64,000 bases of DNA. Origin: Bradyrhizobium embrapense. Its GTDB lineage: Bacteria; Pseudomonadota; Alphaproteobacteria; Rhizobiales; Xanthobacteraceae. A program made the translations under genes and the position numbers. The DNA lies in assembly GCF_001189235.2 (NCBI RefSeq), contig NZ_LFIP02000001.1, positions 1,178,001-1,242,000 on the forward strand, given 5' to 3'. Below, piece by piece: positions 1 to 6,785 of the stretch; the first letter of the stretch is position 1, and each line of letters opens with the position of its first letter. The notes under the pieces were generated by a model that worked only from the letters and a program-made list of their open reading frames with translations, ran no database searches and was not told the DNA's origin.

Positions 1-267
1 GGACGGATTGTTGTTGGGGTCGCGCACGATGTATTTCATGCCGCGCCACTCGGCCTCTTCCTGCACCACGCGGCCCCACTCGTCGGAGAGCGGCACGCCG
101 AGCGCGATCGGCAGGTAGGCGATGGTCTTGCCCTGCAGCGACTTGTCATAGGCGGCGCGCAGCTCGCGCCCGGCCTTGGTGCCTTCCTCCTGCGCCGATG
201 CCGCAAACGGCATCGCGGCCACCGCCACCCCGGCAAGCAGCATCGTCCAGAACTTGATCGTCTTCAT
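1..267 (-). CDS. Sugar ABC transporter substrate-binding protein (5' part, runs off left edge)
   Basis: Only the first 89 codons are present; the gene continues past the left edge. Residues 1-24 form a Sec signal peptide (MKTIKFWTML, hydrophobic core, probable cleavage at ASA-QEE). The mature start contains GKTIAYLPIALGVPLSDEW, the first strand and sugar-binding loop expected of RbsB-like (type I) periplasmic binding proteins. The ATG at 267-265 is preceded by GGAGGAGAC, a strong ribosome site. It follows an RbsC-like permease gene by 75 bp on the same strand, so the two form one importer operon; the ATPase gene is not in the window and probably lies beyond the edge. The sugar cannot be told from this fragment. 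Confidence 0.85.
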   Translation of the reverse strand, partial: MKTIKFWTMLLAGVAVAAMPFAASAQEEGTKAGRELRAAYDKSLQGKTIAYLPIALGVPLSDEWGRVVQEEAEWRGMKYIVRDPNNNPS

Positions 268-342
268 CGTCTCCTCCACACAAAATTCTTTTGATTGATT
301 GGGTTTCTTTTTGATTGGCACGGCGCGCTCAGTCGCCTTGTT

Positions 343-1368
343 TCAGTCGCCTTGCCGCGCGGTCTCCTCGTCACGGGGGTGCAGCCAGTTGTCGAGCACG
401 ATCGCGGCAAGCAGCACCACGCCCTTGATGATGTTCTGCACCTCGCTGTTGACGTCCATGATGGTGAAGGCGTTGAGCAGCGTGCCGATCAGGATGCAGC
501 CCACCACGACGCTGAACACGCTGCCGCGGCCGCCGATCAGGCTGATGCCGCCGATTACGACGACCAGCACGACGTCGAAGATCATGGTCCCTTGCGTGAT
601 CGCCATCTGCATGCTGCCCGTGGTGCCAACCCAGACCAGCCCTGCAATCCAGGCGAGCAGCGCAACCAGCACGTGCTCCAGCACGATCAGCGGACGGAGG
701 GGAATTCCGGTCAGCCGCGCGGCCTCCGGATTGTCGCCCTGCGCATAGATGAAGCGGCCGATCGAGGTACGCGACAGGAACAAGTGCATCGCGATCGCGC
801 AGACCGCGAACACCAGGATCGGAACCGGTATGCCGAACAGCCGTCCGGCGCCGAGATACATCAGGCCCGGCGCGTCCTTCGGCGCGTAGACCACCCAGGC
901 CGGCGCGATCCAGAACGCGAGGCCATAGATCACGAAGCCGGCGGCCAGCGTCACGAACAGCGCTGGTGCCTCCACAAAGGCGACCATGACGCCATTGACG
1001 ACGCCGATCAGCACCGCGATGGCCAGCGCCAACAGCACTGCCGTGAAAACAGGCATGCCGTTCTGCATGTAGATCAGCGCGATCGCCCAGGAACCCGCCA
1101 TGATCGCGACCTCGGACAGATCGATGCCGCGGCTGATCACGATCAGCCCCATGCCGAGGCCGAGCACGCCGAGGATGGAAATGCTGCGCAGCAGATTCAG
1201 GAGATTGGAGACGGTGGCAAAACCGTTCAGGGTCAGGCCGAACACGACCAGAAGCGCGATCGTGATCAGGAGCACGATCTGCTCCTGGCTCGGTTTTGCA
1301 AACATTGAGCCCGAGCGAGATGATGCCGCAGGGACAGCAACGCCGCGCGATGGCGATTGCACGCTCAT
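343..1368 (-). CDS. Sugar ABC transporter permease (RbsC/BPD_transp_2 family)
   Basis: A 341-residue inner-membrane permease of the ribose/xylose/autoinducer-2 import class. After a polar N-terminus (about 30 residues) come some nine hydrophobic segments. The family-typical stretch GLGMGLIVISRGIDLS (membrane helix leading into the DLS loop) is near residue 90, and RLTGIPLRPLIVLEHVL matches the cytoplasmic loop contacting the ATPase. The length is normal for the family. It is the first gene of a minus-strand operon with the binding protein 75 bp downstream, and is divergent from a LysR gene with a shared 91-bp control region. Substrate unknown. Confidence 0.88.
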   Translation of the reverse strand: MSVQSPSRGVAVPAASSRSGSMFAKPSQEQIVLLITIALLVVFGLTLNGFATVSNLLNLLRSISILGVLGLGMGLIVISRGIDLSEVAIMAGSWAIALIYMQNGMPVFTAVLLALAIAVLIGVVNGVMVAFVEAPALFVTLAAGFVIYGLAFWIAPAWVVYAPKDAPGLMYLGAGRLFGIPVPILVFAVCAIAMHLFLSRTSIGRFIYAQGDNPEAARLTGIPLRPLIVLEHVLVALLAWIAGLVWVGTTGSMQMAITQGTMIFDVVLVVVIGGISLIGGRGSVFSVVVGCILIGTLLNAFTIMDVNSEVQNIIKGVVLLAAIVLDNWLHPRDEETARQGD

Positions 1369-1421
1369 CGTTTCCTCCAGGTATTATTTTGCTTGAGACT
1401 TTAAGAGTGCCAACTCATATT

Positions 1422-1439
1422 CGTCAAATGCATTCGACG
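1422..1439. promoter_or_regulatory. Palindrome between the divergent ABC permease and LysR genes
   Basis: CGTCAAATGCATTCGACG is an 18-bp palindrome centred on ATGCAT with one mismatched pair. It lies 21 bp upstream of the LysR start and 53 bp from the permease start. LysR regulators usually bind dyads with T-N11-A-like half sites in such divergent spacers, so it is a candidate operator for autoregulation and transporter control. The binding assignment is inference. Confidence 0.45.
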
Positions 1440-1459
1440 GATACGGATTGATTATTTCC

Positions 1460-2455
1460 ATGCATGTACGCGACATCGATCTGAACCTGTTCGTCGTGTT
1501 CGACGCGATTTACACCGAGGGCGGCGTCAGCCGCGCCTGCTTCCGCCTCAACCTGACCCAGCCCGCTGTGAGCCATGCGCTGAGCCGGCTGCGCGCAATG
1601 TTCGACGATCCGCTGTTCGTGCGCCGGCATCACGTGATGACGCCGACCCCGCTGGCGCGCCAGATCATCACCACCGTGCGTCAGGCGCTCAACGGCCTCG
1701 AGACGACGCTGACCCACACCAACCGCTTCGATCCGGCGAAGACGCCAAAGCGGTTCGTGATCGGACTGCGCAACAATCTGGAAGCGCCGATGCTGAGCGC
1801 GCTGATCAACCGGATCAGCGCGGTCGCGCCGCTGGTCGAGATCGCCACCGTTCGCAGCGAGCGCAACAATCTGGAGCGCGAGCTTGCCGCCGGCACGCTG
1901 GACGTCGCGATCGATACGCTGCTGCCGCTCTCGACCGAGGTACGGCGCGAGCAGATCCTGACCGAACATATCGCGGTGTTCGCCCGGCGCGACCATCCCG
2001 AGCTCCGTACCCGGCTCGACAAGAAGGCCTATCTGCGCATGGAGCATGTCTGCGTGACGTCGCGGCGCAGCGGCGTGTCATTCGAGGACTTCCAGCTCCA
2101 GCGGCTAGGCCTGACGCGCACCGTGCGCCTGACCTGCCAGAATTTCGCGACCGCCTGCCATGTCGTGAGCCGCAGCAACATGCTGCTGACGGCGTCGGAG
2201 AGCGCCGCCTCGGTGCTGGAGGATCCCGGGCTGTTGCAGTGCTTCCCCTGCCCGTTCCCGATCAGCCCGCACGTCAACTATCTCTATTGGCATGCCACCG
2301 CCGAGGGCGACACTACCAATCAGTGGCTGCGCGAGCAGCTGCGCGCCGCGGCAGTGCTGCTCGCAGGCAGCCGCTTCAGCAAGAAGAACCGCCGCGCGGT
2401 CAAGGTGCGCCCCAAGGTGGGCATTCCGGTCCCGACCAGCCTCGCCGCGGAGTAG
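1460..2455 (+). CDS. LysR-family transcriptional regulator (NodD/NahR-like subgroup)
   Basis: A 331-residue DNA-binding regulator. Residues about 5-65 form the winged helix-turn-helix: the opening HVRDIDLNLFVVFDAIY, then SRACFRLNLTQPAVSHALSRLR and DDPLFVRR, is typical of the NodD/NahR/PcpR branch, which often senses aromatic effectors. Residues about 95-310 are the periplasmic-binding-like effector domain. The ATG at 1460 is chosen because the family motif begins immediately after it; a TTG at 1448 would add four residues. It is divergent from the sugar ABC operon and convergent with the SDR gene (17-bp gap), so the ABC operon is the likeliest target. The effector is unknown. Confidence 0.88.
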   Translation: MHVRDIDLNLFVVFDAIYTEGGVSRACFRLNLTQPAVSHALSRLRAMFDDPLFVRRHHVMTPTPLARQIITTVRQALNGLETTLTHTNRFDPAKTPKRFVIGLRNNLEAPMLSALINRISAVAPLVEIATVRSERNNLERELAAGTLDVAIDTLLPLSTEVRREQILTEHIAVFARRDHPELRTRLDKKAYLRMEHVCVTSRRSGVSFEDFQLQRLGLTRTVRLTCQNFATACHVVSRSNMLLTASESAASVLEDPGLLQCFPCPFPISPHVNYLYWHATAEGDTTNQWLREQLRAAAVLLAGSRFSKKNRRAVKVRPKVGIPVPTSLAAE

Positions 2456-2472
2456 CGGCGGAGTCAGTTAGG

Positions 2473-3324
2473 CTAGAGTCCGCTCAGGCCGCTGTCCACC
2501 GCGAGCGTCTGCGCGGTGACATAGACGCTTTCGTCCGACATGAAGAACAGCACGGCATAGGCGATCTCCCACGCCGTCGCCTGGCGGCCGAACGGAACAT
2601 TCCCCTTGCCGCGCGACGGCCGGCCGGCGCCGGCCTCGCGGCCATTCGGCGTGTCGACGAGGCCGGGATAGACCAGGTTGGCGCGGATGCCGCGCCGCGC
2701 GCCGCTATGCGCGATGTTGCGCATCAAGCCGCCGAGCGCGGCCTTGGAGGAATCGTAGACCGCCATCTGCGATCCCGCCTTCAGCGCCGCGATCGAGGAG
2801 ATGAAGACGATCGAGCCGCCATCGGCGAATTTCGGCAATGCCGCGCGGCAGCACAGCATCGGGCCACGGACGTTGACGTCGTAGATCCTGTTCCATTCCT
2901 CCGCGCTGACATTGTCGAGCCCGGTCTTGCCGAAGGTGCCGATGTTCAGCACCATGCCATCGAGCCCGCCCATGGCGTGATGAGCTTCATCAATCATCCT
3001 GATGACGTCGGCCTCCCTGGTGACGTCGGCGGCGATCGCGAAGCCGCGGCCGCCGTCGGCGGCGATGCGCGCCACCGTGTCCTCGGCGGAGCCGCGGTTG
3101 AGATCGGCGACGGCGACATGCGCGCCCTCGCGCGCGAACAACAGGCTCATGGCGCGGCCGTTGCCGATCGGGTCGGTCGCGGCATCGAACACGCGCTGGC
3201 CGCCGCCGACCACCAGGATGCGGCGGCCATTCAGCCGTCCCCTGCCCGGCGCCGCGCCCGACGATTCCACACTCAGGGGGCGGACATAACGCTCCGGTTT
3301 GGGGTCTTGCGACGTCTCCGACAT
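2473..3324 (-). CDS. Short-chain dehydrogenase/reductase (SDR family)
   Basis: A 283-residue NAD(P)-dependent oxidoreductase. The nucleotide site is near residues 30-60: VVGGGQRVFDAATDPIGNG, an unusually stretched version of TGxxxGxG, then VAVADLNRG with an acidic residue at the end of strand 2. The catalytic set is visible: Ser in VFISSIAAL, and Tyr/Lys in YDSSKAAL. PGLVDTPNGRE and the hydrophobic C-terminus are typical. The start MSETSQ is 5 bp after the stop of the upstream carboxymuconolactone-decarboxylase-like gene, so the two are translationally linked. Substrate not identifiable. Confidence 0.85.
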   Translation of the reverse strand: MSETSQDPKPERYVRPLSVESSGAAPGRGRLNGRRILVVGGGQRVFDAATDPIGNGRAMSLLFAREGAHVAVADLNRGSAEDTVARIAADGGRGFAIAADVTREADVIRMIDEAHHAMGGLDGMVLNIGTFGKTGLDNVSAEEWNRIYDVNVRGPMLCCRAALPKFADGGSIVFISSIAALKAGSQMAVYDSSKAALGGLMRNIAHSGARRGIRANLVYPGLVDTPNGREAGAGRPSRGKGNVPFGRQATAWEIAYAVLFFMSDESVYVTAQTLAVDSGLSGL

Positions 3325-3329
3325 CCGGA

Positions 3330-3887
3330 TCAACCCCGCTTCTTGCCGCCTTCGAACACGGCCATGCCGGCGGCCGGATCGAGATCGGTCTCGGTCGCCT
3401 CCGTCAGCCGCGCCATCATCATGTAGAAGCCGAGCGTGACGATCGCCTCGACGATCTCCTGGTCGCTGAAATGCTCGCGCATGGCGGCGAAGGCAGCATC
3501 GCCGACCCGGACCTTCTCGACCACCTCGCGGCCGAAGCCAAGCAGCGCGCGCTCGGCAGCGTCGAGCGCAGCGTCGTCGTAATTGCCGCGCTCGACGGCA
3601 TCGATCTGCGCCTGCGTCACGCCGACGCCGAGCGCGATCGGCACGTGCTGGCGCCATTCATAGGCACCGCCCTCGAGCTGCGCCGCCTGCAGGATCAAGA
3701 GCTCGCGATTGACCGCCGACAGCTTCTGTTTGTGCAGGATCGAATTGCCAAGCCGCATCGCCGGGATCATGTTGGCCTCGGCATGAGCCATCATGCGGAA
3801 GATGTTGAGCTTGACCGGCATGCGGTCGAACGCAGCGCGGATGTCTCCGCTCGTGGTCTCCGGATCAATTAGAGGCAGCCTTGCCAC
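3330..3887 (-). CDS. Carboxymuconolactone decarboxylase family protein (AhpD-like)
   Basis: A 185-residue all-helical protein of the CMD/AhpD-like fold. The pattern RELLILQAAQLEGGAYEWRQHVPIA is split here into RELLILQAAQLEGGAYEW and RQHVPIALG (residues about 70-100), where peroxidase members carry CxxC. Here the cysteines are absent (GGAYEW), so it is not a thiol peroxidase and is more like the CMD-type proteins found beside dehydrogenases. I chose the GTG at 3887 because GGGAGAG sits 5-10 bp upstream; a GTG at 3938 is an alternative without such a site. It is the first gene of a two-gene unit with the SDR. Function unknown. Confidence 0.78.
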   Translation of the reverse strand: MARLPLIDPETTSGDIRAAFDRMPVKLNIFRMMAHAEANMIPAMRLGNSILHKQKLSAVNRELLILQAAQLEGGAYEWRQHVPIALGVGVTQAQIDAVERGNYDDAALDAAERALLGFGREVVEKVRVGDAAFAAMREHFSDQEIVEAIVTLGFYMMMARLTEATETDLDPAAGMAVFEGGKKRG

Positions 3888-4047
3888 GCGTCTCTCCCTT
3901 TTTTGCTTGTTCGTTGTTCTTGCTGTCCGTGCGTCCACCTAATGCACCGGGCCGACCGAGATCAAGCCGGCCGCCCGGCATTGCCCGAATTGCGGGGTTC
4001 AGCCATGCGGTTCCGCGCTTGAATCGACGCGCTCGGGCGGGCATAAG

Positions 4048-4080
4048 GGCTGCCATCTCCTTAAAAAATGGCCATAGCCC
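4048..4080 (+). promoter_or_regulatory. Hairpin in the ilvD leader
   Basis: GGGCTGCCAT and ATGGC-CAT-AGCCC flank an A/T-rich loop (CTCCTTAAAAA), giving a 10-bp stem with a 3-nt bulge. It ends 22 bp before the ilvD start and just upstream of its GAGAAGG ribosome site. No T tract follows, so it is not a simple terminator; a role in ilvD leader control is only a possibility. Confidence 0.3.
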
Positions 4081-4102
4081 AAGGATTTGAGAAGGATTTA
4101 CG

Positions 4103-5947
4103 ATGCCCGCCTATCGCTCCCGCACAACCACCCACGGCCGCAACATGGCGGGTGCACGCGGCCTCTGGCGCGCCACCGGCATGAAGAACGAGGATTTCGG
4201 CAAGCCGATCATCGCGGTGGTCAATTCGTTCACCCAGTTCGTGCCCGGCCATGTCCATCTGCAGAATCTCGGCCAGCTCGTCGCGCGCGAGATCGAGAAG
4301 GCCGGCGGAGTGGCAAAAGAGTTCAACACCATCGCAGTCGACGACGGCATCGCGATGGGCCATGACGGCATGCTCTACAGCCTGCCCTCGCGCGAGCTGA
4401 TCGCCGACAGCGTCGAATACATGGTCAACGCGCATTGCGCCGACGCGATGGTCTGCATCTCCAACTGCGACAAGATCACGCCCGGCATGCTGATGGCGAC
4501 GCTGCGCCTCAACATCCCGACCGTGTTCGTCTCGGGCGGCCCGATGGAATCCGGCAAGATCCTGCTCAAGGGCAAGAAGCGCGCGGTCGACCTGATCGAC
4601 GCGATGGTTGCCGCGGCCGACTCCAACGTGTCGGACGAAGAGGTCGAGGTGATCGAGCGCTCGGCCTGTCCGACCTGCGGCTCCTGCTCCGGCATGTTCA
4701 CCGCCAACTCGATGAACTGCCTGACCGAGGCGCTCGGCCTCGCGCTGCCCGGCAACGGCTCGGTGCTGGCGACCCATGCCGACCGCAAGAGCCTGTTCGT
4801 CGAGGCCGGCCATCTGATCGTCGACCTCGCCCGCCGCTATTACGAGCAGGACGACGCCAAGGTGCTGCCGCGCAACATCGCGAACTTCAAGTCGTTCGAG
4901 AACGCGATGACGCTCGACATCGCAATGGGCGGCTCGACCAACACCGTGCTGCACCTGCTCGCCGCCGCGCGCGAGGGCGAAGTGCCGTTCACGATGGCCG
5001 ACATCGACCGCCTGTCGCGCAAGGTGCCGGTGCTGTGCAAGGTCGCGCCCTCGGTGCAGGATGTCCACATGGAGGACGTGCATCACGCCGGCGGCATCAT
5101 GGCGATCCTCGGCGAGCTCGACCGCGCCAAACTGCTCACGACCGACGGGCCGACCGTGCATGCCGCAACGCTCGATGACGCGCTGAACCGCTGGGACGTG
5201 GTGCGGACCACGAGCGACAAGGTGCGCAACTTCTACCGCGCCGCGCCCGGCGGCGTGCCGACCCAGGAAGCCTTCAGCCAGGACCGCCGCTTCGACGAGG
5301 TCGATCTCGATCGCGCCGAGGGCGTCATCCGCAACGCCGAGCACGCCTATTCCAAGGACGGCGGCCTCGCCGTGCTGTTCGGCAACCTCGCCGAGGACGG
5401 CTGCATCGTGAAGACCGCTGGCGTCGACCAGAGCATTCTGAAGTTCTCCGGTCCGGCTCGCATCTTCGAGAGCCAGGACGCCTCGGTCGACGCCATCCTG
5501 ACCAACAAGGTCAAGGCCGGCGATGTCGTGCTGATCCGCTATGAAGGTCCGCGCGGCGGCCCGGGGATGCAGGAGATGCTCTATCCGACCAGCTATCTGA
5601 AGTCGAAGGGCCTCGGAAAGGCCTGCGCGCTGATCACCGACGGCCGCTTCTCGGGCGGCTCGTCCGGCCTTTCGATCGGCCACGTCTCGCCGGAAGCCGC
5701 CGAAGGCGGCCTGATCGGCCTCGTCGAGGAAGGCGATATCATCGAGTTCGACATCCCGAACCGCAAGGTCAACCTCAAGGTCGACGATGCCGAGCTGAAG
5801 CGCCGCCGCGCGGCGATGGAGGCCAAGGGCAATGCGGCGTGGAAGCCGGCCGCGCCACGCAAGCGTGCTGTCTCGACCGCGCTGAAGGCCTATGCAGCGT
5901 TCGCAAGCAGCGCGGCGAAGGGCGCGGTGCGCATCCTGCCGGAGTGA
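4103..5947 (+). CDS. ilvD: Dihydroxy-acid dehydratase
   Basis: Dehydrates 2,3-dihydroxy-isovalerate and -methylvalerate to the 2-oxo acids in valine, isoleucine (and pantothenate) synthesis; cytosolic, Fe-S and Mg dependent. The 614 residues match the family length of about 610-620. Cluster ligands are visible as Cys122 ([10 protein letters not shown]) and the [11 protein letters not shown] motif (Cys189, Cys192, Cys195), and the C-terminal active-site loop as GRFSGGSSG. The ATG at 4103 begins [19 protein letters not shown], the standard N-terminus. It stands alone on the plus strand between unrelated genes. Confidence 0.97.
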   Translation: MPAYRSRTTTHGRNMAGARGLWRATGMKNEDFGKPIIAVVNSFTQFVPGHVHLQNLGQLVAREIEKAGGVAKEFNTIAVDDGIAMGHDGMLYSLPSRELIADSVEYMVNAHCADAMVCISNCDKITPGMLMATLRLNIPTVFVSGGPMESGKILLKGKKRAVDLIDAMVAAADSNVSDEEVEVIERSACPTCGSCSGMFTANSMNCLTEALGLALPGNGSVLATHADRKSLFVEAGHLIVDLARRYYEQDDAKVLPRNIANFKSFENAMTLDIAMGGSTNTVLHLLAAAREGEVPFTMADIDRLSRKVPVLCKVAPSVQDVHMEDVHHAGGIMAILGELDRAKLLTTDGPTVHAATLDDALNRWDVVRTTSDKVRNFYRAAPGGVPTQEAFSQDRRFDEVDLDRAEGVIRNAEHAYSKDGGLAVLFGNLAEDGCIVKTAGVDQSILKFSGPARIFESQDASVDAILTNKVKAGDVVLIRYEGPRGGPGMQEMLYPTSYLKSKGLGKACALITDGRFSGGSSGLSIGHVSPEAAEGGLIGLVEEGDIIEFDIPNRKVNLKVDDAELKRRRAAMEAKGNAAWKPAAPRKRAVSTALKAYAAFASSAAKGAVRILPE

Positions 5948-6003
5948 TCAGCAGCGAGCTGAGCTCGACGATTCACCGCAGAGGAGCGAGGTGGCTCCTC
6001 TTG

Positions 6004-6087
6004 CGTCATTGCGAGCGCAGCGAAGCAATCCATCTGTCCGCACATGCGGGATCGTGGATTGCTTCGTCGCTGCTCCTCGCAATGACG
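6004..6087. repeat. Intergenic palindromic repeat (REP-like)
   Basis: CGTCATTGCGAGCGCAGCG at one end is mirrored by CGCTGCTCCTCGCAATGACG at the other, with GAAGCAATCCA and TGGATTGCTTC as the inner arms. The whole 84-bp element can fold into a long hairpin. It lies between the convergent ilvD and a small minus-strand gene. Repeats of this wording (GTCATTGCGAGCGxAGCGAAGCAATCC split here as GTCATTGCGAGCG/AGCGAAGCAATCC) are, from general knowledge, widespread between genes in Bradyrhizobiaceae. Confidence 0.8.
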
Positions 6088-6153
6088 ACACGGCACATGG
6101 GGTCGCAGGCCAAGGCCCACGAGCAGAGGTCGGACCCGCACGGCCTGTCTGGT

Positions 6154-6366
6154 TCAAGCATGCAAATCGGCCGCTTCGATCCGGATGCGGTCGGCATGCA
6201 ACGACCAGTCGCACAACGATTGTTCCTGGCAGAATTTGACCTTGGCCATCTCGGTCGCCTGCCCCTCGCTCAAGGCGTCGATCTCAAGCGCGCCCTGGCA
6301 GACCTCGCGCTGGCGGCCATTGCCGCCAAGCACGTCCTTCATGAACTGAACGACGAAGCGTGACAT
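6154..6366 (-). CDS. Small hypothetical protein
   Basis: A 70-residue acidic, soluble protein starting MSRFVVQFMKDVLG, with no signal peptide or membrane segment; two cysteines near the middle (Cys25, Cys46 region) are not in a recognisable motif. The start ATG at 6366 has CAGGGAGGGTTCC upstream, a good ribosome site, which supports that it is a real gene. I do not recognise a family. It lies alone between the repeat and the small gene upstream. Confidence 0.55.
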   Translation of the reverse strand: MSRFVVQFMKDVLGGNGRQREVCQGALEIDALSEGQATEMAKVKFCQEQSLCDWSLHADRIRIEAADLHA

Positions 6367-6476
6367 GGAACCCTCCCTGCTGCACCGGCAGAGCCCGGGG
6401 GTACCACGCTAGCACTAACGCGAAATGGGAGTGAGTTAATTCGGAAGGGCGCGTGCGAATGTTCGCAGCGGGGAAA

Positions 6477-6584
6477 CTACGCGCCGGCCTGAGGCAGGCT
6501 GGCGGCCGCGATCGCGACGATCTGCGCGAGGCGACGGCCGATCTTGGCGGGCGCGTTGCGGAGCAATAACTGGACCTGTCGCAT
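6477..6584 (-). CDS. Possible 35-residue small protein
   Basis: Encodes MRQVQLLLRNAPAKIGRRL and a hydrophobic C-terminal half (AQIVAIAAASLPQAGA), basic at the N-terminus. GGAAGGAAG lies 8 bp upstream of the ATG at 6584. It might be a short membrane-associated peptide. Length gives little statistical support, so it is listed as tentative. Confidence 0.3.
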   Translation of the reverse strand: MRQVQLLLRNAPAKIGRRLAQIVAIAAASLPQAGA

Positions 6585-6785
6585 GACACATCTTCCTTCC
6601 GTGCCCGGAATGGTCGGGCACATCGGGAAGATGGCGATATCGGGCTAAGCCGTCGATATCTCAGGGAAAATAACAACGGACGCGTTGCCGGACGAACGCT
6701 TGGCAGAGGATTTATTGCCGCAATCGGGCTGACGGCGAAAGAGATATTCTCCGACATTTCTTAGACGCCGCCACGCCATGGGCGT

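Noticed and set aside
3865..4056. 63-residue minus-strand open frame before the carboxymuconolactone-decarboxylase-like gene
   Set aside because: AAGGAG directly abuts its ATG with no usable spacing, the product is Arg/Gly low-complexity, and it runs through the promoter and start of the real gene.
4061..5683. 540-residue open frame antisense to ilvD
   Set aside because: ilvD is unmistakable on the plus strand; GC-rich genes keep antisense frames open. The antisense translation is low-complexity, rich in His, Arg, Asp and Ala, with no family motif.
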